Source of the DNA: a virus
Length of the DNA: 64,000 nucleotides
Virus record (IMG/VR): IMGVR_UViG_3300012988_000001
Location: 124,001 to 188,000 of that record
Direction: 5' to 3' (one strand)
Positions 53,150-61,122 of the stretch are shown here, piece after piece. Position numbers and translations under genes: made by a program. The first letter of the stretch is position 1. Each line of letters begins with the position of its first letter. The notes under the pieces were generated by a model. The model did no database searches. It was not told the origin of the DNA and saw nothing but the letters and a program-made list of their open reading frames with translations.

Positions 53150-55838
53150 GGCAAGCCTCCATATATCGAGCCATTATCTCCGCACGGTTTGTAGTTTGTC
53201 TGTACCATAATGAATCACGAATACTATGTGCGGCTAATCGATAGTTACCAGCTTGAAGTGCTTTGAACATATTTTTAAACTTAGCTAATGCACCCGGACC
53301 CATTTGATATGCCATTTCTACAAGTACTAATTGACACAAATAAGGTGTATGTAACCCATATTGTGCATATAAACGTTTAGCACCGTCTACACTCCTTTGT
53401 AAATCTTTAATAAGAATTTGTTTAGCTTCATCAGGTGTAATACCATTATTGAATACCCCACTAGAACGTTCAGCCGGGGTTACCAAGTGTCCATAGCCGA
53501 TATCTTGACCTTTCACTGGGTCCGGGAATACCCAGAATTTACCATCACGGAAATGACCACGCTTAGTTTGATATGCAATCGTACCTTCAAAATTAATAGT
53601 ATCGTTAACAAGTTTTTCATCTGTTGCCGCAACTTTCCAACCTACAGCAGTTTTATCAACAGGTCCAATAGTTACTGGAGTACTATCATCAACCACACCC
53701 TGACGTTTCGCACTAGTTTTACGTCTAGGAACATGACGAGAACCACGTTGAGAATATCCAGTACCGATACTCTTAACTCTAGTCATAACAACAAGCTCAT
53801 CACTATTTTCTGAATAATTAGTTGCATCCAATGCCGGGGCATTTTCATTACTAGGCTTACCTTCGATTAATTGTTTATTGGCTGCATCAGCACCTTCACC
53901 AGTAACGGCTGCATAAAACATACCGGGATCAACCGTACCACTAAAGCCAAATAGATTTGCAGAAATCTTACGAATCTCAAATTCAATAACACCTTTACCA
54001 GTACCTACTACGTCACCTTTCTGTACGCGTTGACCATTATTAACACTTACGTTAATATTATAGAAAATAGATTTATATCCACTCATATGAGCAACAATAA
54101 CAGAATCTTTACCATTCACAGTAACTGTACCAAAATCGGGTGCTACAATGTTACCCTTAGTTTGAATTGACCAACCATAACGGTCAGCAGTACTTCCATC
54201 TTGTGTCGGAACACCTTTACCCCAGTAACCAAACTCTCGTATAGTACCAGTACATGGCATTAGCATGTATAGTCCTTCAAGGGTTTGAGTGTAAGTCATG
54301 CTATCTTCAGAGAAAAGCATATCCTGTGTTGTGATTTGAGATACTTCTTGAGTAGTGTTAGTATATTGAACTGCCTCATATTCAGTTTCTTCTGGTAGAA
54401 CCGGAGAAACATCGTTTGCAGGTTGTGCAGGTTGTGCAGGACTAACAGAAGAGTTACCTCCACCATTAACTGGTGCAGCCATAGCATTACTGTGGTTTGA
54501 TGCATCAGAGAACGATTGGTGGAAGTGAATGTGATTAACAAGACCAACAGATGGTGTCTGGAAGTCTGGTGCACCTACTACCGCAGAACTTGCAGTACTT
54601 CCACCTTTAACGTTAAAGCTATTTCCACCACCAGTTAAGTTTACTGAGGTTCCCGAAATATCAACAGAACTACCAGCAGTAATTGCAGTATTTGATCCTG
54701 AAGTCATGTCTATACTTGAACCAGCTTGAGCACGAAGTGACGCACCAGTTACAAGACGCAAATCTGCACCTGCATTAATTACAACCTGACCGCCAATTTT
54801 ACTATCTAATGCACCGACTAAATTCAATTTGGTATTTCCAGCAACACTCCACTGCATATCAGCCCCTGCTTGGAAATTAATATTTCGACCTGCAACAAAG
54901 CTAATATCTTCTCCCATACGGATGTTCATACTTTTGTCACCATGAATCATAATATCACCTTCGGGTGTCATTTCAACACGTGCTGTACCATCTCGGTTGA
55001 TTAAAAACACTGAACCAGTTGCTTCTGATAAAAGTAGTTGTGCACCGCTACGAGTACGTAGTACAATACCTTCGTTCTTACGAGTCCCAACAGACGTGTC
55101 GTTTACCGGGTTATTAACTTGGGTATCCTGATAGCCGTCTGGGTCTTGGTTCCAGTTTCGTTTGTTCATGTCAGCATCAGTATAACCGTCATCAAGAACG
55201 AAGCTATTACCCCGTGGAGTACTCATTCCATATACAGTTGCGGCTACAGTACGAGTACTACTACGGTTTGCTGCACCTTTTTCTTCATCGTATAGAAGGT
55301 TTTGTTTCTTTAGACCTTCAATTGTTGGGACATTAGGGTATTTCTCTTGTAAAGTACTTTGAATAGTGTTACGGTCATAGTCAGTAATCGGTACTGGCAT
55401 ATCATAACCACTATTTGGTAAATTCTCGGTTGCCATACCCGGAACCATTGTATTCATACGTTCATCGTACACACATCCAATCCAAAATGCTTGGAATTGG
55501 TGTCCTTGTGCGAACACTACGATTACTGTCACCCCAACATCTGGTGGAACAGCCCAAAAGCCGTAGCCTTTAGGGAATTGTTGGTATGAATTCGCACCCG
55601 GAACCCCCGGTGTGCGTCCAGCGAATGGTGCTGCATATGAGCACTCAATCCACGAATCTTTTGCATCACGATCACTTTGAGAACCTTGAATCCAAACCTT
55701 TAGCTTTCCACTATCTGTTGGATCTCGGTTATCCATTACCGTTGCTAACTGTGGTAATCTAGGGTCAAATCTAGAAAGTTGGTCTTGTGCATATTGTTTA
55801 CTTGTATCAGCCACGGCTTCCTTCTCCTTCGTCATCAT
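53145..55838 (-). CDS. 5: Baseplate hub spike gp5-like, with OB fold, beta-helix, M23-like region and lysozyme domain
   Basis: 897 residues (T4 gp5: 575). The OB-fold start is about residues 25-150 (DPRLPQLATVMDNRDPTDSGKLKVWI, GYGFWAVPPDVGVTVIVVFAQG). A spike beta-helix is about 290-420 (GDIMIHGDKSMNIRMGEDI and many short AG/SG repeats). A region near 570-660 has GWSIQTKGNIVAPDFGTVTVNG and GVIEFEIRK, resembling an M23 peptidase fold but without clear zinc ligands. A C-terminal lysozyme domain starts near 740. In it E751 and D773 are kept, but the residue matching T4 Thr26 is Asp779 (QDIGYGHL). Domain order differs from T4, where lysozyme precedes the spike. It overlaps the upstream gene by 32 nt. 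Confidence 0.85.
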   Translation of the reverse strand: MMTKEKEAVADTSKQYAQDQLSRFDPRLPQLATVMDNRDPTDSGKLKVWIQGSQSDRDAKDSWIECSYAAPFAGRTPGVPGANSYQQFPKGYGFWAVPPDVGVTVIVVFAQGHQFQAFWIGCVYDERMNTMVPGMATENLPNSGYDMPVPITDYDRNTIQSTLQEKYPNVPTIEGLKKQNLLYDEEKGAANRSSTRTVAATVYGMSTPRGNSFVLDDGYTDADMNKRNWNQDPDGYQDTQVNNPVNDTSVGTRKNEGIVLRTRSGAQLLLSEATGSVFLINRDGTARVEMTPEGDIMIHGDKSMNIRMGEDISFVAGRNINFQAGADMQWSVAGNTKLNLVGALDSKIGGQVVINAGADLRLVTGASLRAQAGSSIDMTSGSNTAITAGSSVDISGTSVNLTGGGNSFNVKGGSTASSAVVGAPDFQTPSVGLVNHIHFHQSFSDASNHSNAMAAPVNGGGNSSVSPAQPAQPANDVSPVLPEETEYEAVQYTNTTQEVSQITTQDMLFSEDSMTYTQTLEGLYMLMPCTGTIREFGYWGKGVPTQDGSTADRYGWSIQTKGNIVAPDFGTVTVNGKDSVIVAHMSGYKSIFYNINVSVNNGQRVQKGDVVGTGKGVIEFEIRKISANLFGFSGTVDPGMFYAAVTGEGADAANKQLIEGKPSNENAPALDATNYSENSDELVVMTRVKSIGTGYSQRGSRHVPRRKTSAKRQGVVDDSTPVTIGPVDKTAVGWKVAATDEKLVNDTINFEGTIAYQTKRGHFRDGKFWVFPDPVKGQDIGYGHLVTPAERSSGVFNNGITPDEAKQILIKDLQRSVDGAKRLYAQYGLHTPYLCQLVLVEMAYQMGPGALAKFKNMFKALQAGNYRLAAHSIRDSLWYRQTTNRAEIMARYMEACQ

Positions 55839-58071
55839 CAGTTAATTGGTCACGTCTACGTAGAGAACGCATTACAATACCACCTGATAATTGTTGTGTA
55901 AATGATCCATTTGGACCAAAGTCACTTACTACTTTATTAACACGATAAATTGTTTGTGAGAATATCGTTGGAGTATCGTAATCCAAGATACCTGTTGTAT
56001 CACTAATCGCAACTACTGGTTTAATATTCAATAATAGATATGCTTCGCTATTAATCCAGTTTGCAACGTGGATATCGGTAATATCTACATCCATATCTTC
56101 ACCAGCTACTGCTTTTTGTAGATAGTTCATGTAAGAAATGTCACTCCACCCCAACCAGAATGGGTCACCTACTACTTTCATGTCTAATTTACTCAAGAAC
56201 GAACGGTTATAGTAGTTGTCACGCATTAAACGACGGTCCATTTCATAGCTACTGCTATTATCATTGACAGAACCGGATTTTGCTGTTTTAATGTTCTGTG
56301 GTTCTGTGGGAATTGCATCAACTGTGCCATTTTTTCCGCCAATCCCTTCAGTGCCAGCATAGGTCATATCATATTCGTTGCGATAATCTTCGATATATGA
56401 TGGATCTGATACCTGATATGTCAATGTGTCCTGTTGTTCGTCTTCTTGACCAACTTTCATCTGTGCTGCGGCTTGGGCGTCACGAATAAAACGTTGTTCT
56501 TCGTCGGTTAAAACGCGACCATTGGCTTGCTCGTCTTGTAAATCCTTCGATTTGCTCCACATGTCTTGCACGTTGGTACGAATTGAGGTATCATATGTCG
56601 TATCTCCAAGCTGAATGTACTCAGCAGCGTGTGTACCTTCGCGGTTTTCAATATCACGTTGTGTATCTGGGTTACGAGTAACCGCAACGTTGAATCCTTG
56701 GTCAAATTTAAGCTCTAAATTAAGAATTTCTTGGTTTAGACCAGTAAATTGATAATCATATCTCTTAATATTAAGTTTAGGTTCTTCATTCCCTTCTACT
56801 TCGTATTTTTCAGCATTTTCGAAGAAATATTCAAAGTTGAACTTTTCATGTTTTAAGTCCTCTTCACTAACAACATCACCAATATTGTACTTAATAATGT
56901 AATAATGGTTTTTGTATGCTAAGGTTGCACGAATTGGGTCATATCCAACATATTTTTGAATAGGGATGATGTTTACAAACTGGCGACGACGATCAGTACT
57001 GGATTGTATTGGAATACAGCAGTCTAAAACGTCATCAAATGCACGTGAAATAGGAACATCTGCACCCCAAGAGAAGTCTTTTGCACCATCAGAACCATTT
57101 ACAGTGTTGCCGACTTCTTTTGATTGTTTCATGTCATAGTTAATAGACATACCACGAAGTTCATCTGGAACATGAATCTCATAATACATACCATTAGCAA
57201 ATTCAGAGTACTTATGCTGCAAATAACCATATTGTTTATCAGCCATTTTATTCAATTTATCTTGAATCTGATCAACAAAATCACCAAAGGTAGTAGAAGT
57301 ACAAGTATATGGTTCTTTAAGCATCCAATCCTTGTTATCAACTAAACCTGCACGAGCACGAGTCATTTGTAAGTCATATGTAATAGTACCGCCACTTTCA
57401 GTTGCACGAGCTTTGATAGTATTGATACGAACCGCCCATTGGCGTTTTAATCCCGGAATACGATTTGGTTTACCAGTTACTGGATGGAAACCGATAAAAT
57501 CCATTTCCATAATTAATGGTAAGTCCATGAACTTGTTATATCCTAGATCATTTGCAAGTACTACAAGATCATTGAATAATGACATACCATTATTTTCAGA
57601 AATAGCCATCACGCAGTTATTAAACGAGAAGTTTGATGTTAAACCCGGTGATGCTGGAGCAGCAGAAGTAATTTGAACACTATCAATACTAAAGCGACCA
57701 GTTACACCACTCTCTGCAATTATATGTCGAGCAACTTCTGTATCTGGATTATCCCAAAATAGATGATATTGTGCAGAACTCAATGCAAATAGGGTAAAGT
57801 GGTAAGTGTAGTTGTCATATTTCAACAACACATTATCATATGGAACTACGAAATCATTTAAGTTAACATCTGAATATACCCCTTCAGCACTGTTCCAGTT
57901 TTTAGGGCGTTCTGCTGTAATTTTAGCTTTATATGGATTGGATGAATTCGGATTCATCCCTGAAATTTTACCATTTGCATCAGCAGTAGTTTCTGCTGGT
58001 TGATTAGTTACCGTTACGGGAATAGAAGTTGTTTGTGTACTCCCAACATCCGTATAATTTAAGTCTGCCAT
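55807..58071 (-). CDS. Baseplate hub-associated protein (gp27 position)
   Basis: 754 residues, directly upstream of the gp5 gene and overlapping it by 32 nt. Segments such as KRQWAVRINTIKARATESGGTITYDLQMTRARAG, FNFEYFFENAEKYEV and KRYDYQFTGLNQEILNLELKFDQGFNVAV recall hub proteins of marine T4-like phages; the last pattern is characteristic of them. In T4 the gp5 partner is gp27, which forms the hub torus. The equivalence is inferred from position and pattern. The C-terminal 200 residues include a charged helical stretch (VLTDEEQRFIRDAQAAAQMKVG) and end with a FSQTIYRVNKVVSDFGPNGS domain. Confidence 0.65.
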   Translation of the reverse strand: MADLNYTDVGSTQTTSIPVTVTNQPAETTADANGKISGMNPNSSNPYKAKITAERPKNWNSAEGVYSDVNLNDFVVPYDNVLLKYDNYTYHFTLFALSSAQYHLFWDNPDTEVARHIIAESGVTGRFSIDSVQITSAAPASPGLTSNFSFNNCVMAISENNGMSLFNDLVVLANDLGYNKFMDLPLIMEMDFIGFHPVTGKPNRIPGLKRQWAVRINTIKARATESGGTITYDLQMTRARAGLVDNKDWMLKEPYTCTSTTFGDFVDQIQDKLNKMADKQYGYLQHKYSEFANGMYYEIHVPDELRGMSINYDMKQSKEVGNTVNGSDGAKDFSWGADVPISRAFDDVLDCCIPIQSSTDRRRQFVNIIPIQKYVGYDPIRATLAYKNHYYIIKYNIGDVVSEEDLKHEKFNFEYFFENAEKYEVEGNEEPKLNIKRYDYQFTGLNQEILNLELKFDQGFNVAVTRNPDTQRDIENREGTHAAEYIQLGDTTYDTSIRTNVQDMWSKSKDLQDEQANGRVLTDEEQRFIRDAQAAAQMKVGQEDEQQDTLTYQVSDPSYIEDYRNEYDMTYAGTEGIGGKNGTVDAIPTEPQNIKTAKSGSVNDNSSSYEMDRRLMRDNYYNRSFLSKLDMKVVGDPFWLGWSDISYMNYLQKAVAGEDMDVDITDIHVANWINSEAYLLLNIKPVVAISDTTGILDYDTPTIFSQTIYRVNKVVSDFGPNGSFTQQLSGGIVMRSLRRRDQLTDDDEGEGSRG

Positions 58072-58082
58072 AAGTTACTCCA

Positions 58083-58397
58083 TTATTTTATGCGACGTGG
58101 ACTATTTAGATAAGTTTGGACACGCTGCAAAGATGGGATACGAATTACAGTACCCGCTGTGAAATCATAAATTGGATCTACTAAAATATTAGGATTTAGT
58201 AGAGCAAAAATGTAATATAAACGTTCATTACCATACAATTCGTATGATAAACGCCACGGTTGCTCGTTATATTCAGTTGGAATCGTATAATTAACATCTG
58301 AATCGGCTGGAGCAATACCAATTGGCTGGTTGTACGCTAAGTACCATGTTTGACGTACTTTCGCATATGGAGAGTACTGACTGTATGTAGAAGCCAT
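58083..58397 (-). CDS. 53: Baseplate wedge protein gp53-like
   Basis: 104 residues. PWRLSYELYGNERLYYIFALLNPN, IYDFTAGTVIRIPSLQRVQTYL is the gp53 core, which has a LysM-like fold; this version lacks much of the C-terminal part of T4 gp53 (196 residues). gp53 clamps the gp6/gp25 inner ring and helps wedges join around the hub. Its ATG overlaps the last base of the preceding gene, and it ends 11 nt before the hub gene. Confidence 0.78.
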   Translation of the reverse strand: MASTYSQYSPYAKVRQTWYLAYNQPIGIAPADSDVNYTIPTEYNEQPWRLSYELYGNERLYYIFALLNPNILVDPIYDFTAGTVIRIPSLQRVQTYLNSPRRIK

Positions 58398-59128
58398 TAA
58401 ATGAATCCTCCTTTTCTCATTAGTGCACCGCGTTTAAACGCATTTAAGTTGAACTCCTTGGTCATATAATCCGAGGTAGGCTGTTCTTCTAATTGAATTG
58501 TGATAGGTAGTTTTTGTGGAATCCACACTTCGTTTTCTGGATTCATAAAACCTGCTGCACGTAAATTATTAAAGAACTCACGTGTATCTTTATCTGTAAT
58601 ATTAAACTTTGTTGTGATAGAATCCACTGGAACTTGAATTAGTGGAGTGTCATTGTTGAAGTTAAAATTATATGATTTAATTATAACAGGAACATCATTG
58701 TACATATATCTCCCATAACCACTGAAAAGCAAAATTGGAGGTGGTGCACCAACAACAGCTTTATTTGGGTTATTGGCAACTGCTGCCTGACGACCGAAAT
58801 CCATTAGTGAACACGAACGAATGAAGTTCATACATGCTAAAGTGTATATTGCTTCGGTTGCAGTACTAGAATGAAAATCACCCTGTATTGAAATAACTGC
58901 GTTTGTTGTATTTTTATAGTTGTTGTAGTTACTATTACTATGCATTGTTTGTTGCGTTTCGTAGTTTACAGTACGTTGTTCAGAGATAGTTGGTGTGTAG
59001 TTCCATACCATACCATTAGTAGAACGTAGTATTGATAGTAATGTTGGGTTACGCATATTACCATCATCACCGTACACATAGTTTTGTGCAGCGGGGCGAG
59101 GGCGTAATCTAATTCTGCGATCTATCAT
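58397..59128 (-). CDS. Baseplate protein, tube-cap/hub-type (gp48-region candidate)
   Basis: 243 residues from the ATG at 59128, which follows AAGGAGAATTTT; an in-frame ATG at 59212 would start upstream of the late octamer and is rejected. The protein has MVWNYTPTISEQRTVNYETQQ, TATEAIYTLACMNFIRSCSLMDFG, then PPPILLFSGYGRYMYNDVPVIIKSYNFNF. This pattern (PTIS, Y-TLA-x-FR, PPPIL-FS-YG, NDVPV) recurs in baseplate tube-cap or hub proteins of T4-like marine phages. It is the first gene of the leftward baseplate block. Which T4 protein it replaces is uncertain. Confidence 0.6.
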   Translation of the reverse strand: MIDRRIRLRPRPAAQNYVYGDDGNMRNPTLLSILRSTNGMVWNYTPTISEQRTVNYETQQTMHSNSNYNNYKNTTNAVISIQGDFHSSTATEAIYTLACMNFIRSCSLMDFGRQAAVANNPNKAVVGAPPPILLFSGYGRYMYNDVPVIIKSYNFNFNNDTPLIQVPVDSITTKFNITDKDTREFFNNLRAAGFMNPENEVWIPQKLPITIQLEEQPTSDYMTKEFNLNAFKRGALMRKGGFI

Positions 59129-59156
59129 AAAATTCTCCTTAAAAAGACTTATATTA

Positions 59157-59164
59157 TATTTATA
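59157..59164 (-). promoter_or_regulatory. Late-type promoter octamer TATAAATA, baseplate block
   Basis: Minus strand, exact T4 octamer, 29 nt upstream of the start at 59128 and exactly 3 nt from the divergent TTGGGACA promoter. Confidence 0.83.
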
Positions 59165-59167
59165 ATC

Positions 59168-59197
59168 TTGGGACAAAATGAAAAAATGTGATATAAT
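59168..59197 (+). promoter_or_regulatory. sigma70-like promoter, TTGGGACA family, gp55-gp47-gp46
   Basis: TTGGGACA (59168-59175), 16 nt, TATAAT (59192-59197). The leader has a small stem GGAC/GTCC (about 59207-59221) and the ribosome-binding box ACATGGAGTG at 59231-59240. Confidence 0.87.
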
Positions 59198-59247
59198 AGT
59201 GAGGTGGGACACGGATCGTCCTATGAATTTACATGGAGTGTTACAAT

Positions 59248-60093
59248 ATGATAACCAAACCGAAGCGTAAGAAATATTTGAATAACGCTGATTTACTAAG
59301 AGAAATTCATCTCAGTAAAATGTCATACTGCTGGCTCATTGATGAGTCGTATAGCATGTATGATTACATAGTCTTTGATGTTAGTGAGATTGATGAAGAA
59401 TTGCTTGAGAAAGCAAGTGCTGCACGTATCAAACGTCTTAACAATGAAACAATTGAAAATATTCGTTCAACACAGGGTCTTTCTGCTAAAAAAGCTAAAG
59501 AATACGCTGATGCACACGGATTAGTACTAACCACTGTACCTATTGATGAAGTTGTTATTCGCGTAATTACCGATGAACATATTCCCGATGAGGGTACTGG
59601 TAAGATTCGTGTTAACTTCGAACCATTCAAACATTACATCGTAGATGATAATGCCGTTTTTTATGAAGTTGCTCGTTCACACTGGCTAGGTGATACCGAT
59701 ACCGGGGAGTTTTGTTTAACTCACGGAAGAATGACCAATGAATTAGGAAAAATGTTCATTAAACTTGCAGAAGAAATTTCCCATAAAACTAATTACCGAA
59801 ATTATACGTACTTAGATGAAATGATGGGTGATGCAAGAATACAATTAGTCAAAAACGCATTGCTTTTTAAAGAAAGCATTTTGTATAAAAAAGACAAACC
59901 TGCTGTTCAATTAAATCCTTTCTCTTACTATACATCTTTCGTCAATAATGCATTCCGTTCTGTTTTGAATACAGAAAAGAATGTACGCAATATTCGTGAT
60001 GACTTACTTGAATTAAATGGCTTTACGCCAAGTCACACACGACAAATTGAAATTGAAATGAAAATGATGGAAGGTAAGAATGGCTCTATTTGA
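59248..60093 (+). CDS. 55: Late sigma factor gp55-like
   Basis: 281 residues. The start at 59248 is preferred because ACATGGAGTG then serves as ribosome-binding site as at 18714; an ATG at 59233 lies inside that box. The N-terminus YLNNADLLREI matches T4 YVNNKELLQAI. From residue ~170, GRMTNELGKMFIKLAEEISHK, YLDEMMGDARIQLVKNALLF and NPFSYYTSFVNNAFRSVLNTEK match sigma region 2 of gp55. About 110 extra residues separate the two parts. A T4-like C-terminal sliding-clamp-binding tail (SLDFLYE) is not visible. Gene order 55-47-46 is as in T4. Confidence 0.85.
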   Translation: MITKPKRKKYLNNADLLREIHLSKMSYCWLIDESYSMYDYIVFDVSEIDEELLEKASAARIKRLNNETIENIRSTQGLSAKKAKEYADAHGLVLTTVPIDEVVIRVITDEHIPDEGTGKIRVNFEPFKHYIVDDNAVFYEVARSHWLGDTDTGEFCLTHGRMTNELGKMFIKLAEEISHKTNYRNYTYLDEMMGDARIQLVKNALLFKESILYKKDKPAVQLNPFSYYTSFVNNAFRSVLNTEKNVRNIRDDLLELNGFTPSHTRQIEIEMKMMEGKNGSI

Positions 60094-61111
60094 TAAAGCA
60101 GTAACGTTCACTGATATTCATCTAGGATTGAAGAATAACAGTAAAGAACATAACACAGATTGCGTTAACTTCGTAAAATTCATGATTAATGAAGCCAAAG
60201 AACGTGATATAAAAATTTGTATCTTTATGGGAGATTTTTTCCATAACAGAAGTAACGTTAATATCAGTACTCTAAACTACGGTCTAGAAGTAATGAACCT
60301 ACTTAACGATAACTTTGAAAAAACATACTTCCTTGTCGGAAACCATGATATGTACCATAAGAACAAACGTGACATTACTAGTATTAACATGGCACAGGCG
60401 TTCACCAACATCGAATTCATTAATAAGATGCAAACAATCGATGACTGTACTTTCATTCCTTTTATGATTGATGATGAGTACAAACAATTGCCATCACTAA
60501 CCAGCAAATATGTTTTCGGTCACCTTGAATTACCCGGTTACCTTCTAAACAAAATGGTTGAGATGCCAAATCATGGTAAAGAAACACAAGAGTCTTTCAA
60601 CGGCTGTGAATATGTCTTTAGTGGTCACTTCCACAAACGACAATCTAAAATCACACCAAGCGGTACTCGCGTAATTTATACTGGCAACTGCTTCCCTCAC
60701 AACTTCTCAGATACTTGGGATGATGCACGTGGTATTATGTTCCTAGAACATGGAAAAGAACCACAATTTAAAGCATGGGAAGATGCACCTAAATATAGGA
60801 CTTTCACTCTTTCGGAATTACTTAATGAGCCTTCTTATTACGTTCAAGACAACGTAGTTGCTAAAGTTCAGATTGATATTCCAGTAAACATGAATGAAAT
60901 CTCTTATATTCGAGAGGTATTCACTAAGCTATACAATGTTCGTGAATTCAACATTGTAAACAGCAGGAAAGCACTACAAGAGAGTTTAGAATACGGTGAA
61001 GTGGAAACAAGTACTGAATCAGTAGATGAAATCGTACTTAAACAAATCCAAGAAATCGATTCTCCTATGTTTGATAAGAATCTTCTAACACAAATTTATA
61101 CATCACTTTAA
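60080..61111 (+). CDS. 47: Recombination endonuclease subunit gp47 (Mre11/SbcD-like)
   Basis: 343 residues, equal to T4 gp47 (339). Metallophosphoesterase motifs are in order: FTDIHLG (D12, H14), IFMGDFFHNR, LVGNHDMYHK and SGHFHKRQ. With gp46 it forms the Mre11-Rad50-type complex that resects DNA ends for recombination-dependent replication. It overlaps gp55 by 14 nt; its ribosome-binding site AAGGTAAG lies within the gp55 end. Confidence 0.94.
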   Translation: MALFDKAVTFTDIHLGLKNNSKEHNTDCVNFVKFMINEAKERDIKICIFMGDFFHNRSNVNISTLNYGLEVMNLLNDNFEKTYFLVGNHDMYHKNKRDITSINMAQAFTNIEFINKMQTIDDCTFIPFMIDDEYKQLPSLTSKYVFGHLELPGYLLNKMVEMPNHGKETQESFNGCEYVFSGHFHKRQSKITPSGTRVIYTGNCFPHNFSDTWDDARGIMFLEHGKEPQFKAWEDAPKYRTFTLSELLNEPSYYVQDNVVAKVQIDIPVNMNEISYIREVFTKLYNVREFNIVNSRKALQESLEYGEVETSTESVDEIVLKQIQEIDSPMFDKNLLTQIYTSL

Positions 61112-61122
61112 TGGAGTAAAGA

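Noticed and set aside
59129-59212. N-terminal extension of the baseplate gene to an ATG at 59212
   Set aside because: It would begin upstream of the late octamer at 59157-59164 and has no ribosome-binding site, whereas 59128 has AAGGAG.
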